64,000 nt of DNA from Deinococcus multiflagellatus (GTDB lineage: Bacteria; Deinococcota; Deinococci; Deinococcales; Deinococcaceae): contig NZ_JAIQXV010000023.1 in NCBI RefSeq assembly GCF_020166415.1, forward strand, positions 9,070 through 73,069, given 5' to 3'. The position numbers and the translations under genes are program-made. The notes below the pieces were generated by a model. That model did no database searches. It was not told the origin of the DNA and saw only the letters and a list, made by a program, of their open reading frames with translations. This document shows positions 47,834 to 55,908 of the stretch, piece after piece. Position 1 is the first letter of the stretch. Every line of letters starts with the position of its first letter.

Positions 47834-48168
47834 CCCCAGGACAGACCGACGTCACGCCCCCTGAGCGCGCCGCTCGCCTCACCACCCTCCTGCTGCTGTT
47901 CCTGTGGTTGATCACGGCCCTTTGGACGAGCGCCGGACCTCTGATGACCCCGGATCCGGCCCCGTGGCTGTCGGCTGGGCTGAGGCGCCTTCTCCCAGTG
48001 GCCGTGACCCTCAGCAGCCTGATGGTGGCGCTGACGGTGCCGCGCGCCATGATCCTGACGTCCCAGTTGCGCTGGCGGGTCTTGTTTTGGCTGAGCCTGG
48101 CCGTGGCCAGCCTTCACCTGTCGGCTCTGACGGTCCGGGCGCTGCAGTGGATGACCGGGCATGGCTAG
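47830..48168 (+). CDS. small membrane protein of unknown function
   Basis: 112 residues with about three membrane helices (TTLLLLFLWLITALW, LLPVAVTLSSLMVALTV, VLFWLSLAVASLHLSALTV). ATGA overlap with the preceding gene and 8-bp overlap with the next, so translation is coupled. Confidence 0.6.
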   Translation: MTPGQTDVTPPERAARLTTLLLLFLWLITALWTSAGPLMTPDPAPWLSAGLRRLLPVAVTLSSLMVALTVPRAMILTSQLRWRVLFWLSLAVASLHLSALTVRALQWMTGHG

Positions 48169-48550
48169 GCCGGCGGGCGCCGGGGCAGCGCTGGGCCCCC
48201 TGCCGCTCTCGGCCGTTCAGCAGGTCCAGCTGTGCGGCGGCCTGACCCTGGTGGCCCTGGGCCTAAGTGCTGTGCCGGCGCTGCGGGAGGCGTCGGTGTT
48301 TCTGGTCCCGGTGGTGGCCGCGCAGATCCTGGTCCGGCATGCCTTCGGGGTGACCGACCGTCGCCTTCACCGGCTGGGCACGGTGCATCTGGCGCTGTGC
48401 GCCGTGGTGATCGGCGTCACCGGGCAGGTGAGCGGCCTGCCCGGGGCGTGGGGCGTGGCCCTGGGCAGTCTGATGCTCCTGCTGGCCCTGGATGGGGGAC
48501 TGTGGCGGTGGCGGCGCAGACACGCGGCGCCCCCCGCGCCCCAGACATAG
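48161..48550 (+). CDS. small membrane protein of unknown function
   Basis: 129 residues, three or four membrane helices (GGLTLVALGLSAV, VFLVPVVAAQILV, VHLALCAVVIGVT, GVALGSLMLLLAL). Together with the preceding gene it probably forms a membrane complex. No family recognised. Confidence 0.58.
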   Translation: MARPAGAGAALGPLPLSAVQQVQLCGGLTLVALGLSAVPALREASVFLVPVVAAQILVRHAFGVTDRRLHRLGTVHLALCAVVIGVTGQVSGLPGAWGVALGSLMLLLALDGGLWRWRRRHAAPPAPQT

Positions 48551-48592
48551 ACGGCTTGGTCTTTGACCGACACAATGCATTGAGGAGGCCCC

Positions 48593-48871
48593 ATGACGAC
48601 AGACGGAACGCCCACCTTTCGCCGAGGGACCGGCGCGCCGCAGCCCGCCGGAACGTGGGACTGGTACGGCGACTTTGATCCCGCCCACAGCACGCCGCCG
48701 GAGGAGTTTGAGACCTTCAGCATCGGCGTGTTCCAGTGGGTCGCCAAGAACCAGGGCAACGGCACGAAAAAGAGCAAAATCGTTCGGCGCTTCACGGCAC
48801 CCGTGGCCCACCCCGAACAGGCGTACACCAAGGCCCTGGCGTTCATCACGCAGCAGGCGCAGGGCAGATGA
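48593..48871 (+). CDS. unknown small protein
   Basis: 92 residues with GAGG before the ATG. Compact sequence ETFSIGVFQWVAKNQGNGTKKSKIVRRFTAPVAHPEQAYTKALAFI suggests a small alpha/beta fold, possibly RNA- or protein-binding. ATGA overlap with the next gene. Confidence 0.62.
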   Translation: MTTDGTPTFRRGTGAPQPAGTWDWYGDFDPAHSTPPEEFETFSIGVFQWVAKNQGNGTKKSKIVRRFTAPVAHPEQAYTKALAFITQQAQGR

Positions 48872-49215
48872 CACCCGCGCCGACCCTGCCACCGGAGATC
48901 CCGGCGGTGACCGACGTGGAACTGGCGTTTGGAACGACCAGAGCCCTGCCGCCGCCGGCGGCGTGGCCAGCCGGGCTGAACGGGTCACATCCTGCGGTGC
49001 AGTATGTCGAGGCGCTGTTTTTCGATCCCCAGCAGGCCCAGCGCCGCTTTATTCTGCGCTGCCGGTTCGAGATGACCCAGGCACAGGGGCAGGCCGCGTT
49101 CAACCTGGTGCTGGCGCATCTGCGCAGCTGCGCCCCCAAGCATGAACACAAGGTTCTGGGCTGCGCGGCGCTGCTGGACCGGTATTTCACGGTGCATGCG
49201 GGCTCATCCACATGA
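48868..49215 (+). CDS. unknown small protein
   Basis: 115 residues. Helical FDPQQAQRRFILRCRFEMTQAQGQAAFNLVLAHLRSCAPKHEHKVLGCAALLDRYF. Begins at ATG overlapping the previous stop and overlaps the next gene by ATGA. Function unknown. Confidence 0.58.
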   Translation: MTPAPTLPPEIPAVTDVELAFGTTRALPPPAAWPAGLNGSHPAVQYVEALFFDPQQAQRRFILRCRFEMTQAQGQAAFNLVLAHLRSCAPKHEHKVLGCAALLDRYFTVHAGSST

Positions 49216-49484
49216 GTGCCGCCCCGTCTCCCAGCCTGGTGAAGGTGGGTCAGCTCTGGCAGGACAATGACCCCCGGCGTCAGGCCGGCAATCCTTGGGG
49301 GGAGCGTTTTCTCAAGGTATTCGCGTTGGACGGGGCGTATGCCGAGTGTTATGTGGTGGACCGGCAGGGAAGGCTCTCCGTGGCCGAAGACCGGCGCTAC
49401 CGCAATGGCACGCCGCGCCGCATTCGACTGGACCGCTTCCGGCCGAGAAGCAGCGGCTACGTCCTGGTGGAGGAGACCTTATGA
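49212..49484 (+). CDS. unknown small protein
   Basis: 90 residues, beta-rich, basic C-terminal half (RRIRLDRFRPRSSGYVLVEETL). ATGA overlaps on both sides. Possible DNA- or RNA-binding small protein, not recognised. Confidence 0.58.
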   Translation: MSAAPSPSLVKVGQLWQDNDPRRQAGNPWGERFLKVFALDGAYAECYVVDRQGRLSVAEDRRYRNGTPRRIRLDRFRPRSSGYVLVEETL

Positions 49485-49801
49485 GCCTGAAACGCTTTTT
49501 GCCGCTGGCGACGGCGCGAATCACCCGTGACCGCGCGGCCCTGACGGGAACCTACACCCTGCGAGACCTCCAGGCGTGGGTTCACGAAGCCGCTGCACCA
49601 GAGCAGCCGCTGGCCGCTTGGCAGCGCAACCAGCAGGGGGCGGACCGCAACGGGATGCGGCGCATCGCCCTTCGTTTGGCCGACGCCGGTCTGATTGAAC
49701 CCATCCAGAGCCCGAGGACCGTGTCCTTTCGGGTGGTGCAGGACACAGAGGTCGTGGGGGAGAGCCGCCCGGCCAAACCGGCAGCCATTCGTCTGTTGTA
49801 G
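49481..49801 (+). CDS. unknown small protein with HTH-like helix
   Basis: 106 residues. TYTLRDLQAWVHEAAAPEQPLAAWQRNQQGADRNGMRRIALRLADAGLI could be a helix-turn-helix-type region. Last gene of the overlapping operon. Confidence 0.55.
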   Translation: MSLKRFLPLATARITRDRAALTGTYTLRDLQAWVHEAAAPEQPLAAWQRNQQGADRNGMRRIALRLADAGLIEPIQSPRTVSFRVVQDTEVVGESRPAKPAAIRLL

Positions 49802-49847
49802 GCACAGGCCGTGCTGATCCTGGTCAGACCACCTGGTTCAAGTGTCG

Positions 49848-49870
49848 GGTCAACCAGACCACTGTTGACC
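49848..49870 (+). terminator. GGTCAAC/GTTGACC hairpin
   Basis: 7-bp stem (49848-49854 with 49864-49870), 9-nt loop, about 50 bp after the operon. Weak terminator candidate. The rest of 49802-50015 holds nothing recognised. Confidence 0.35.
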
Positions 49871-50015
49871 TGGCTACGGACGGTAGAGGTCGGTGTGAGG
49901 TCGAGCAGGCGCGGGCGGGAACGGCTGCCACAGGTACTTTGAGCAGCGCTAAGCCAAGCGGAGCCGCCCCCAGAGCCGCGGAAGAGGCAGCCCCTGTCCC
50001 GAGGTTCCTTGAAGG

Positions 50016-50073
50016 CATACCGGTATGGTGATTTATGCACAGTCGAAAATAGACTTATAGTCGAAAATAGACT
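50016..50073 (+). promoter_or_regulatory. PadR gene promoter with duplicated operator
   Basis: Two identical copies of AGTCGAAAATAGACT (50041-50055 and 50059-50073), each an AGTC-N7-GACT dyad, surround the -10 box TATAGT (50056-50061). A perfect palindrome CATACCGGTATG lies at 50016-50027. The arrangement suggests an operator for the autoregulated PadR-like protein, which starts at 50075. Confidence 0.6.
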
Positions 50074-50074
50074 C

Positions 50075-50371
50075 ATGCCCAGAGGAATCCAGATCAACAA
50101 GAATGCCCTCAAGGTCATGAAAGTGCTGTACGACGACCTGGACGGGGAGCACTATGGGGTCAGCCTGGGCCAGGCGAGCGGTCTGGGCAACGGCACCCTG
50201 TACCCGATTCTCGACAAGCTCGAAGACCTGGGGTTCCTGACCGGCGACTGGGAGAAAGAGCCTGCTGGCCGCCGACCCCGGTTTCTCTACCGCTTGACAG
50301 CCGAAGGGATTCAGGCCTTCCAGGCCGAACGCGCCGCCCTGTTCGGCACGCCGGAGGTGCACCATGTTTAA
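50075..50371 (+). CDS. PadR-family transcription regulator
   Basis: 98 residues, minimal winged helix: ALKVMKVLYDDLDGEHYGVSLGQASGLGNGTLYPILDKLEDLGFLTGDWE, where HYG-...-TLYPILDKLE is the PadR recognition helix, then a wing RRPRFLYRLTAEGIQAF. Likely represses itself and the following membrane-protein gene, which overlaps it by 8 bp. Confidence 0.85.
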   Translation: MPRGIQINKNALKVMKVLYDDLDGEHYGVSLGQASGLGNGTLYPILDKLEDLGFLTGDWEKEPAGRRPRFLYRLTAEGIQAFQAERAALFGTPEVHHV

Positions 50372-51011
50372 GGTAACTGTCGCCGAGTGGCTACTGAGCC
50401 TGGGCCTTCCCCTACTCCTTATGCTGGCCCAGGAATTCTCGACGCCCGTAGCCGAGTGGCTGATCCGCGCCCTGGCGCGGCAGCTGCCCAGGCGCCGGGA
50501 GCGCCGCGAGGCGGAGTGGCTGGCCAATCTGGAGCGGGTGCCGCCAGGCTTTCGCCGGCTGTTCCACGCTCTGGGGTATGTCAAAGCGGCCGTGGCCGCC
50601 CAGTCACGCCCGGTCGGTCTGGTGCTGCTGGGTCTCGTGATGTCCATGATTCGGATGGCCGTGCGCGTAGCCGCCGCGCCCCTGATGGTCTGGATGATGT
50701 GGGAAAGTGGAGCCCAGGCGTTGCAGGGGCAATCAGGCCTGGACGATCTGCTGGGGCTGCTGGTGCTCCTTACCATGTTCAGTGCGGCGTTTCCGAAAGA
50801 CGCGGTGGACTTCTCGTGGGTGCCGAACTGGCGCTATCCGGAACGGGTGATGCTCGCACTGGCCAGCGTTCAACTGGTCTCTCTGGTCGGTCTGGCTGTG
50901 GTGGGGGAGGGCACCTTGCGGGGCGCCGCCCTGCTGATGTTGGCGGCCGCCGCTGTCTCCGTCCTCACGGCGCTGCTTCCCGCCCTTGTTCGGCGCCGCG
51001 CTCGCCACTGA
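50364..51011 (+). CDS. membrane protein co-transcribed with PadR
   Basis: 215 residues. Four membrane helices; the first ~25 residues form a helix, then an Arg/Glu-rich loop (RRRERREAEWLANLERVPPGF). PadR/membrane-protein pairs are common, often controlling a transporter or stress-response protein. Function not recognisable. Confidence 0.65.
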   Translation: MFKVTVAEWLLSLGLPLLLMLAQEFSTPVAEWLIRALARQLPRRRERREAEWLANLERVPPGFRRLFHALGYVKAAVAAQSRPVGLVLLGLVMSMIRMAVRVAAAPLMVWMMWESGAQALQGQSGLDDLLGLLVLLTMFSAAFPKDAVDFSWVPNWRYPERVMLALASVQLVSLVGLAVVGEGTLRGAALLMLAAAAVSVLTALLPALVRRRARH

Positions 51012-51036
51012 GACCCCGCTTCATCCCCTCCCTTGG

Positions 51037-51062
51037 CCCTGGTGAACAGCCAGGGTCTGTTT
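51037..51062 (+). terminator. CCCTGG/CCAGGG hairpin followed by U-rich run
   Basis: 6-bp stem (51037-51042 with 51050-51055), 7-nt loop, then TCTGTTT. Lies 26 bp after the membrane-protein gene. Reasonable rho-independent terminator. Confidence 0.55.
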
Positions 51063-51169
51063 CATGGGGGAAACCTTACCCTCAGCCTGCGCTCAAGGCT
51101 TGGGGACTCTCCGCTCATGGTTTATCTGGCTGACATCCCCTCCCCTGAATGTCGCCAGTGAAAGGGGCG

Positions 51170-51187
51170 TGTTACGGTCAGTGCAAC
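51170..51187 (+). promoter_or_regulatory. promoter shared with the second CPBP gene
   Basis: TGTTACGG-TCAG-TGCA-AC then ATG 51188. TACGGT would be the -10 box. The same letters at the same places precede the paralogue at 53219. Confidence 0.55.
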
Positions 51188-51943
51188 ATGCGGGCCTCCC
51201 TCACGGTCACCCCTCCTGTTCGGCTCCTCCAACCGTTTCGGCTGACCTGGTGGCAGTTGGCCGGCCTCCTGGGCCTGCTGGTGGCCCTCCTGACGGCCGA
51301 GGTCTGGATCCACCACCACCTGGTGCTCTCCGCGCTGCGGGCCGAGTTGGGAGCTGTGCCCCCCTTCGTTGGCCTGGAGAGTGGCGGGTGGGCCGCGCGT
51401 GTGGTGGAAGCACCGGTGCTGGAAGAGCTGGTCTTCCGCAGCGCCTTTTCCGCGAGCCTGGTGCCTTTGGTGGCCGCCGCCCGCGGTCAGGATCCAGGCT
51501 GGCAGGCCAGGCTGCGGGGTGGAATGGCCACGGTGCTGCTCGTCATTCTCCTGCTGGTGCCGCTGGGGTACGCCGTCATCAACGTCGGCGACACCCTGTT
51601 TCAGGCGGGTCTGATGTTGGTGGGGATAGCGGCCACGGGCACGGCCCTGGCGTTCATTGGGCGGGGTCAGGCCATCCCCAGCACCGTGACGTGGGGGTTT
51701 GGCCTCCTGACCACCGTCGCCTTCGCACTGGCCCACCTGGCCAATTACGAAGCCCTGCCCCACCATCCCCTGGTGACGCTGCTGGTTGTGCCGCAGCTGA
51801 TCAGCGGCCTTCTCTTTTTGGCAGTGACGCAGCGGTTCGGCCTGCGCGCCGCCATGCTGGTCCACGCCGCTGGCAACGGTCTTCAGTTTTTGCCGCCGGT
51901 GGCCGCGTGGCTGGCGCTGATCGGGGGGACCAACCTGTCCTAG
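51188..51943 (+). CDS. CPBP-family intramembrane metalloprotease
   Basis: 251 residues with about six membrane helices. The three CPBP (CAAX protease and bacteriocin-processing) motifs are present: EELVFRSAF (EE-x3-R), FALAHLANY (F-x3-H) and LVHAAGN (H-x3-N). Family members cleave prenylated or bacteriocin-like peptides or act in immunity. Partner unknown. ATG 51188 preferred over 51149, since the promoter lies just upstream. Convergent 4-bp overlap with the CoiA-like gene. Confidence 0.82.
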   Translation: MRASLTVTPPVRLLQPFRLTWWQLAGLLGLLVALLTAEVWIHHHLVLSALRAELGAVPPFVGLESGGWAARVVEAPVLEELVFRSAFSASLVPLVAAARGQDPGWQARLRGGMATVLLVILLLVPLGYAVINVGDTLFQAGLMLVGIAATGTALAFIGRGQAIPSTVTWGFGLLTTVAFALAHLANYEALPHHPLVTLLVVPQLISGLLFLAVTQRFGLRAAMLVHAAGNGLQFLPPVAAWLALIGGTNLS

Positions 51944-53091
51944 CTCCCAACCAGTTCACTCAGCCGCGCTGCCACCAGATCCCCCACCAGCGAGACTCCA
52001 TCCTCAAAGCCCAGGAGCTTCCGGTCGGCGTAGGCGCCGCACGCCCCGCAGAAATTCAGGAGATGCTGCCGGTCCCGGCTGAGCCGTGCCAGAGGCCCGA
52101 AGGCCCGCCACTCGGGGGCGAACGTGCTCATGACGAAGACGCCTGGGGCGCGGCACTCCCGCCCGGGGCAGCGGCAGGCCTTCACGTGCAGGCCCAGGAG
52201 GGCGTGGCCCGGAACCTGCCGGGCCTGATAGAACGCCGCGGCGAAGTCTGCCGTTCGCCGCTGGCGCTCCAGGGTGGCCTCAAAGGCAGAGGGGCGGGCC
52301 GGCTCGACGACCTTGGGAAAATGAACGGCGTACGCCGCGCCCAGCAGGCGGTCGCTGACCCCCTCGTGCGCGGGGCAGGTGTACCGGTCGTAAGTGTCGA
52401 CGTAGACCTCCCCGCTGTGCCATTCCTCGTGCACCCACTTGCCCGAGCCCTGCGCGCGGTAGTGGTAGACGTCCAGGGGATGCACTTGGGCGGCCAGGTC
52501 CAGATCGTGGACGAACGCCTCGATCACCGGGTTGATGGGCGGCGCGTCCCGGACCATGTACAGGGCGTAGGGGTTGTCCAGCAGGGGTTCGGCGTGCACC
52601 TCTACCCAGTTACTCAGGCCGCTGCGCCGCTTGTCCTCCGGCACCCGGTGGTGGTGATAGACCTCGTAGCCACCCTGAAAGGCGCCGTGCAGCAGGGTGG
52701 CCACGTCGAGGCGGTAGGTCACGTCCCCCACGCGGAGGGCGTATTCCGTCACCACTTCGGTGTGCGGTCCAGCGGGGCCGTCAAAGGCGAACACCACAGC
52801 CTCTGTGCAGCCTGGCCAGGAACAGGGAATATGCAGCATCATCGGGTGCTCGCGTTCACGCAGCGCCCGGGCCAGTTCCAGTTTGGCGGCGTGGTGGATC
52901 ACGCCCTCGCCGGTACAGGTGGTCACGTCATAGTGGCTGAAGTGCGGCGCCCGCTTCGGACCGCGGCGCAGCTTGACCCGGGTGCCGCAGTCCAGGCAGG
53001 TGTACGGATGGTCCGGGCCTTTGGGCGCGGTCGTGGCCCGGGCGAGGGTGCCGCCCTCAGCCAGCGCGTAGAACATCCGAACGTCTGCCAT
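51940..53091 (-). CDS. CoiA-like competence/nuclease protein
   Basis: 383 residues. N-terminal four-element zinc finger (YTCLDCGTRVKLRRGPKRAPHFSH) as in CoiA proteins, then an EVVTEY...YRLDVATLL...EVYHHHRV region where D, E and K suggest an endonuclease-like domain. More Cys pairs occur toward the C-terminus (CRCPGRECRAPG, CGACGAYAD). Its role could be DNA processing or transformation. ATG 53091 is 6 nt after TACTTA (leaderless). Flanked on both sides by CPBP protease genes. Confidence 0.72.
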   Translation of the reverse strand: MADVRMFYALAEGGTLARATTAPKGPDHPYTCLDCGTRVKLRRGPKRAPHFSHYDVTTCTGEGVIHHAAKLELARALREREHPMMLHIPCSWPGCTEAVVFAFDGPAGPHTEVVTEYALRVGDVTYRLDVATLLHGAFQGGYEVYHHHRVPEDKRRSGLSNWVEVHAEPLLDNPYALYMVRDAPPINPVIEAFVHDLDLAAQVHPLDVYHYRAQGSGKWVHEEWHSGEVYVDTYDRYTCPAHEGVSDRLLGAAYAVHFPKVVEPARPSAFEATLERQRRTADFAAAFYQARQVPGHALLGLHVKACRCPGRECRAPGVFVMSTFAPEWRAFGPLARLSRDRQHLLNFCGACGAYADRKLLGFEDGVSLVGDLVAARLSELVGS

Positions 53092-53200
53092 GCCCCCTAA
53101 GTATGCCGTGGCCGGACGGGGCAACGCGCCGACGAGCGCCGCCTCCGAGACGTGTTGATCAAGTTCAAAAAATACGTTAAAAGCAGAATACAGCACAATG

Positions 53201-53218
53201 TGTTACATTCATTGCAGA
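53201..53218 (+). promoter_or_regulatory. promoter shared with the first CPBP gene
   Basis: TGTTACAT-TCAT-TGCA-GA then ATG 53219. Aligns with 51170-51187 at TGTTAC, TCA and TGCA. The region upstream is strikingly AT-rich for this window. Confidence 0.55.
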
Positions 53219-53989
53219 ATGAAGTCCTCGAATCCTGCCGTGACCGAGCCTGTGCTGCTCCGCTGGCCTCTGCCGCCCTCTCGCCTCACCGTGCGGGGTG
53301 CCGGGCTCCTGGCGCTGCTGGTGATGGTGAGCCTGACGGTTGAAGCCTGGATCCACTTCGAGGTGGTGGAGCCGTGGCTGCGAGAGGTGACGGGCGCCGA
53401 GGCGTTCAAACGCGAAGCCAGCCAACTTCCGCTGAGCTGGCAACGGTTCGAGTCCATCGTCATCGCGCCGTTGATGGAGGAAAGTGCATACCGAGCCGCG
53501 TTTTCTGCCAGCTTAATGCCGCTGCTCGCGGCGGCGAGCGCGCCCGGTCGGCGCCGCGTCGTTGAGAGCACCGTGGCCACGGTGCTGCTGATCCTGATAG
53601 GGTTCGCCAGTTTCTTCTTCGGTGCGGGGCATCTGCTGAGCGGATGGTCCGTTGCGGGGGTGTGCTACCTGCTCAGCCTCCTGGTCACGGCGCCGGTTCT
53701 GGTGTGCCACGTCAGGGGCCGCCCGGTGCCGCGGGCCCTGTGGATCGTGGCCGCCGTCGTCACCACGTTGGCGTTCGCCGTCATGCACCTCGACAACTAT
53801 GTCGCGCTGCCCAGTGACCCCAGGGTCGCGCTGTTGACGGTCCCCCAACTGCTGGGCGGCGGCATCTTTCTGTTTGCCGCCGGCCGCTACGGCCTGCGCG
53901 CTGCCATGCTGGCCCACATGACGAGCAACGGTCTGCTGGCCGTACCCTGGTTTGTCAGCTGGCTTCACTGGGTGCTGGCCACGGTCTAA
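53219..53989 (+). CDS. CPBP-family intramembrane metalloprotease, second copy
   Basis: 256 residues. CPBP motifs EESAYRAAF (EE-x3-R), FAVMHLDNY (F-x3-H) and LAHMTSNGL (H-x3-N); about six membrane helices. Paralogue of the 51188 product, with which it shares RLRAAML-H-like sequence near the last motif. The start at ATG 53219 is preferred over 53198 because the conserved promoter covers the longer form. Confidence 0.82.
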   Translation: MKSSNPAVTEPVLLRWPLPPSRLTVRGAGLLALLVMVSLTVEAWIHFEVVEPWLREVTGAEAFKREASQLPLSWQRFESIVIAPLMEESAYRAAFSASLMPLLAAASAPGRRRVVESTVATVLLILIGFASFFFGAGHLLSGWSVAGVCYLLSLLVTAPVLVCHVRGRPVPRALWIVAAVVTTLAFAVMHLDNYVALPSDPRVALLTVPQLLGGGIFLFAAGRYGLRAAMLAHMTSNGLLAVPWFVSWLHWVLATV

Positions 53990-54112
53990 AGGGAAGGCGT
54001 TTAGCCCAGGCCGAACGGCGCGGGGCCCAACACAGGACGTCGCACCGGGCATGTAGGCTGTGTGGGTGCTGCTTTGAACGTGGGGTTCGGCGTCCTGTGG
54101 CCTCAGGAACGT

Positions 54113-54141
54113 CACCCACAGCCCCGGAGGGCTGTGGGGTG
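54113..54141 (+). promoter_or_regulatory. long hairpin before the CobT-like gene
   Basis: Inner stem ACAGCCC/GGGCTGT around CGGA (54118-54135), outer stem CACCC/GGGTG with a single bulge (54113-54141). Ends 10 nt before ATG 54152, with no ribosome site. Same layout as before the AAA+ gene at 45589. Confidence 0.5.
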
Positions 54142-54151
54142 TGGGCCCAGC

Positions 54152-55870
54152 ATGCTCACCCTGCCTGCCGCCCGCGCCACCCAACCCTGGCACCTTCAGC
54201 GTCATATCCGCCAGGCCGTGCTCAACGTTTTCCGGTACTGCAGCGGCAAACTCAGCTACACCCTGCTGCTCAAACCCGGCGAAGGGTTGGCCTGGGTGGC
54301 CCCCGAGCGCCGCCTGGTCTACATCACGGCGTCTTTGCCGGATGTGCCGCCCGGGGTGCGCTTCGATCCCGTGGGCGAGGACCTGCGCCGCAGCCTCTTC
54401 CTGGTGGGGTTCGCGGCCCACGAAGCCGGGCACGTGCGCTTCTCCGGTGCCAAGCCGAGCGGGACCCTGGGCGAACTCTGGAACGCGCTGGAGGATGAAC
54501 GCATGGAGCGCCTCATGGTCGAGGCCTATCCCGAACTGCGCCTGCGCCATGCTTTTACCTTCCTGGGCGACGTGGTCAGTGCGGGGGCCCAGGCCAAGTT
54601 TGAGGGTACCGCGCTTGAGGGGTGCCTCTTCTGGCGCTGGGAGCATGACCGTGTATATCCCCGCTGGCAGGTAGACCCAGCCCAGGCAGAGCTCTGGGCC
54701 GACGTGCGCCCCCTGGTCGAAGCCGCGTGGCAAGCGCGGGATAGTGACCAGGTGACCTGGATCGCCCAGCAGATCCTAGGGCTGGTGCGTGGGGATCAGG
54801 CCTCTCCTTCTGGCGCGGACACAGGTTCGCCGGACGCAGAAGAGCAGTCGCCTGGCTCCAGCGAAGCGTTAGAGGCGGCGGGCACGGCAGGTGGGCAGGA
54901 GACACCTGAGACCGGGGGTGATGAAGCGGCCACCGGGCCAGCCTCGGGTGACTCGGCGGACGAAGGGGACAAGGTGGCGGTGCCGGAGAGCTGGGCCGGA
55001 CAGGTGAGTGCCACGGGTGCGGGTGCGGCCGCGCAGGACGGGACCACGCCGGACCCTGAAGCGGACGCCGAGCTGCAGGCCCAGCTGGAGGTCCTGAGGC
55101 GTCAACTGGGGGCTGGATCAGACAGCTGTCCCATCATTCCGGCCCCGAACGTGGACACCGCCAGTGATCTGCTGGCCGCCGGGGTCGAGGGCCACGCGCG
55201 GCAGCTGGCCCCGCTGCTGCGGCCCGCTGAGCGGGCTGGGCACACCACCGCCCACCGCTCGCGGGGCCGTTTCCGCTATGACCGGCATGTCCAGGGCGCC
55301 GAGCGCGCCTTTGCACGCAAAACGGAGCCGACCCGGCCGCAGCCGATCTTCCTGGACCTGCTGCTCGATGTGAGCACCAGCATGGCCGGTGAGCCGCTGG
55401 CCTGCGCGGCGCAGGGGGCCCTCCTCGTCACGCGCGCGGCCCACCTGACCGGCAGCCGCACCCGCGTGACGGCCTTCAATGCCACCTTCGCCGAGGTCGT
55501 GCCGGTGGGCACCGACTTCGAGACGGCCAGCCGCCGGATCGCGGGCCTCACCGCGCAGGGCGGCACGCGACTGCAGCCCGGCCTGGCGGCGGTGCTGGGG
55601 TCGGCGCCGGTGAGGCCCGACGAGGTGCATGTGGTGGCCGTCATCTGCGACGGCGAGTTGAGTGACGCCGATTACGCGCAGTGCCAGACGCTGGTGCATG
55701 CAGGGCGTGAGCGGGGCGTGCGCTTCATTCCGGTGCTGATTGGCGACGGGGTGGACGCCCAGGCGGCCTGGCGTCAGGCCTTTGGGAGTGCGGTGCCCTG
55801 TCTGGATTTGAGCTCGCTCGCCGCCACCTTGAAAGCCACCCTCACAGCGCTGCGCCGCAGGACCGCGTAG
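54152..55870 (+). CDS. CobT-like VWA protein with N-terminal metallopeptidase-like domain
   Basis: 572 residues. Domain order: AAHEAGHVRF (HExxH-type zinc motif, near 88), LWNALEDERMERLMVEAYP as in CobT-like proteins, an acidic Ala/Gly/Glu-rich linker (about 215-310), then a von Willebrand A domain with MIDAS DVSTSMAG (D-x-S-x-S, near 405). These are the features of the CobT subunit that works with a CobS-type AAA+ ATPase; a CobS-type gene is at 45589. The frame extends to GTG 54062, but the hairpin before 54152 favours the shorter start. Confidence 0.78.
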   Translation: MLTLPAARATQPWHLQRHIRQAVLNVFRYCSGKLSYTLLLKPGEGLAWVAPERRLVYITASLPDVPPGVRFDPVGEDLRRSLFLVGFAAHEAGHVRFSGAKPSGTLGELWNALEDERMERLMVEAYPELRLRHAFTFLGDVVSAGAQAKFEGTALEGCLFWRWEHDRVYPRWQVDPAQAELWADVRPLVEAAWQARDSDQVTWIAQQILGLVRGDQASPSGADTGSPDAEEQSPGSSEALEAAGTAGGQETPETGGDEAATGPASGDSADEGDKVAVPESWAGQVSATGAGAAAQDGTTPDPEADAELQAQLEVLRRQLGAGSDSCPIIPAPNVDTASDLLAAGVEGHARQLAPLLRPAERAGHTTAHRSRGRFRYDRHVQGAERAFARKTEPTRPQPIFLDLLLDVSTSMAGEPLACAAQGALLVTRAAHLTGSRTRVTAFNATFAEVVPVGTDFETASRRIAGLTAQGGTRLQPGLAAVLGSAPVRPDEVHVVAVICDGELSDADYAQCQTLVHAGRERGVRFIPVLIGDGVDAQAAWRQAFGSAVPCLDLSSLAATLKATLTALRRRTA

Positions 55871-55908
55871 GGCGTCACCAAACTCTCGCGCCGCACATCA
55901 TGGGCGGC

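Noticed and set aside
54062..54151. 30-residue longer start of the CobT-like protein
   Set aside because: GTG 54062 lies only 2 nt after a TAGGCT box, and the extension covers a strong leader hairpin. ATG 54152 is preferred, with some doubt.
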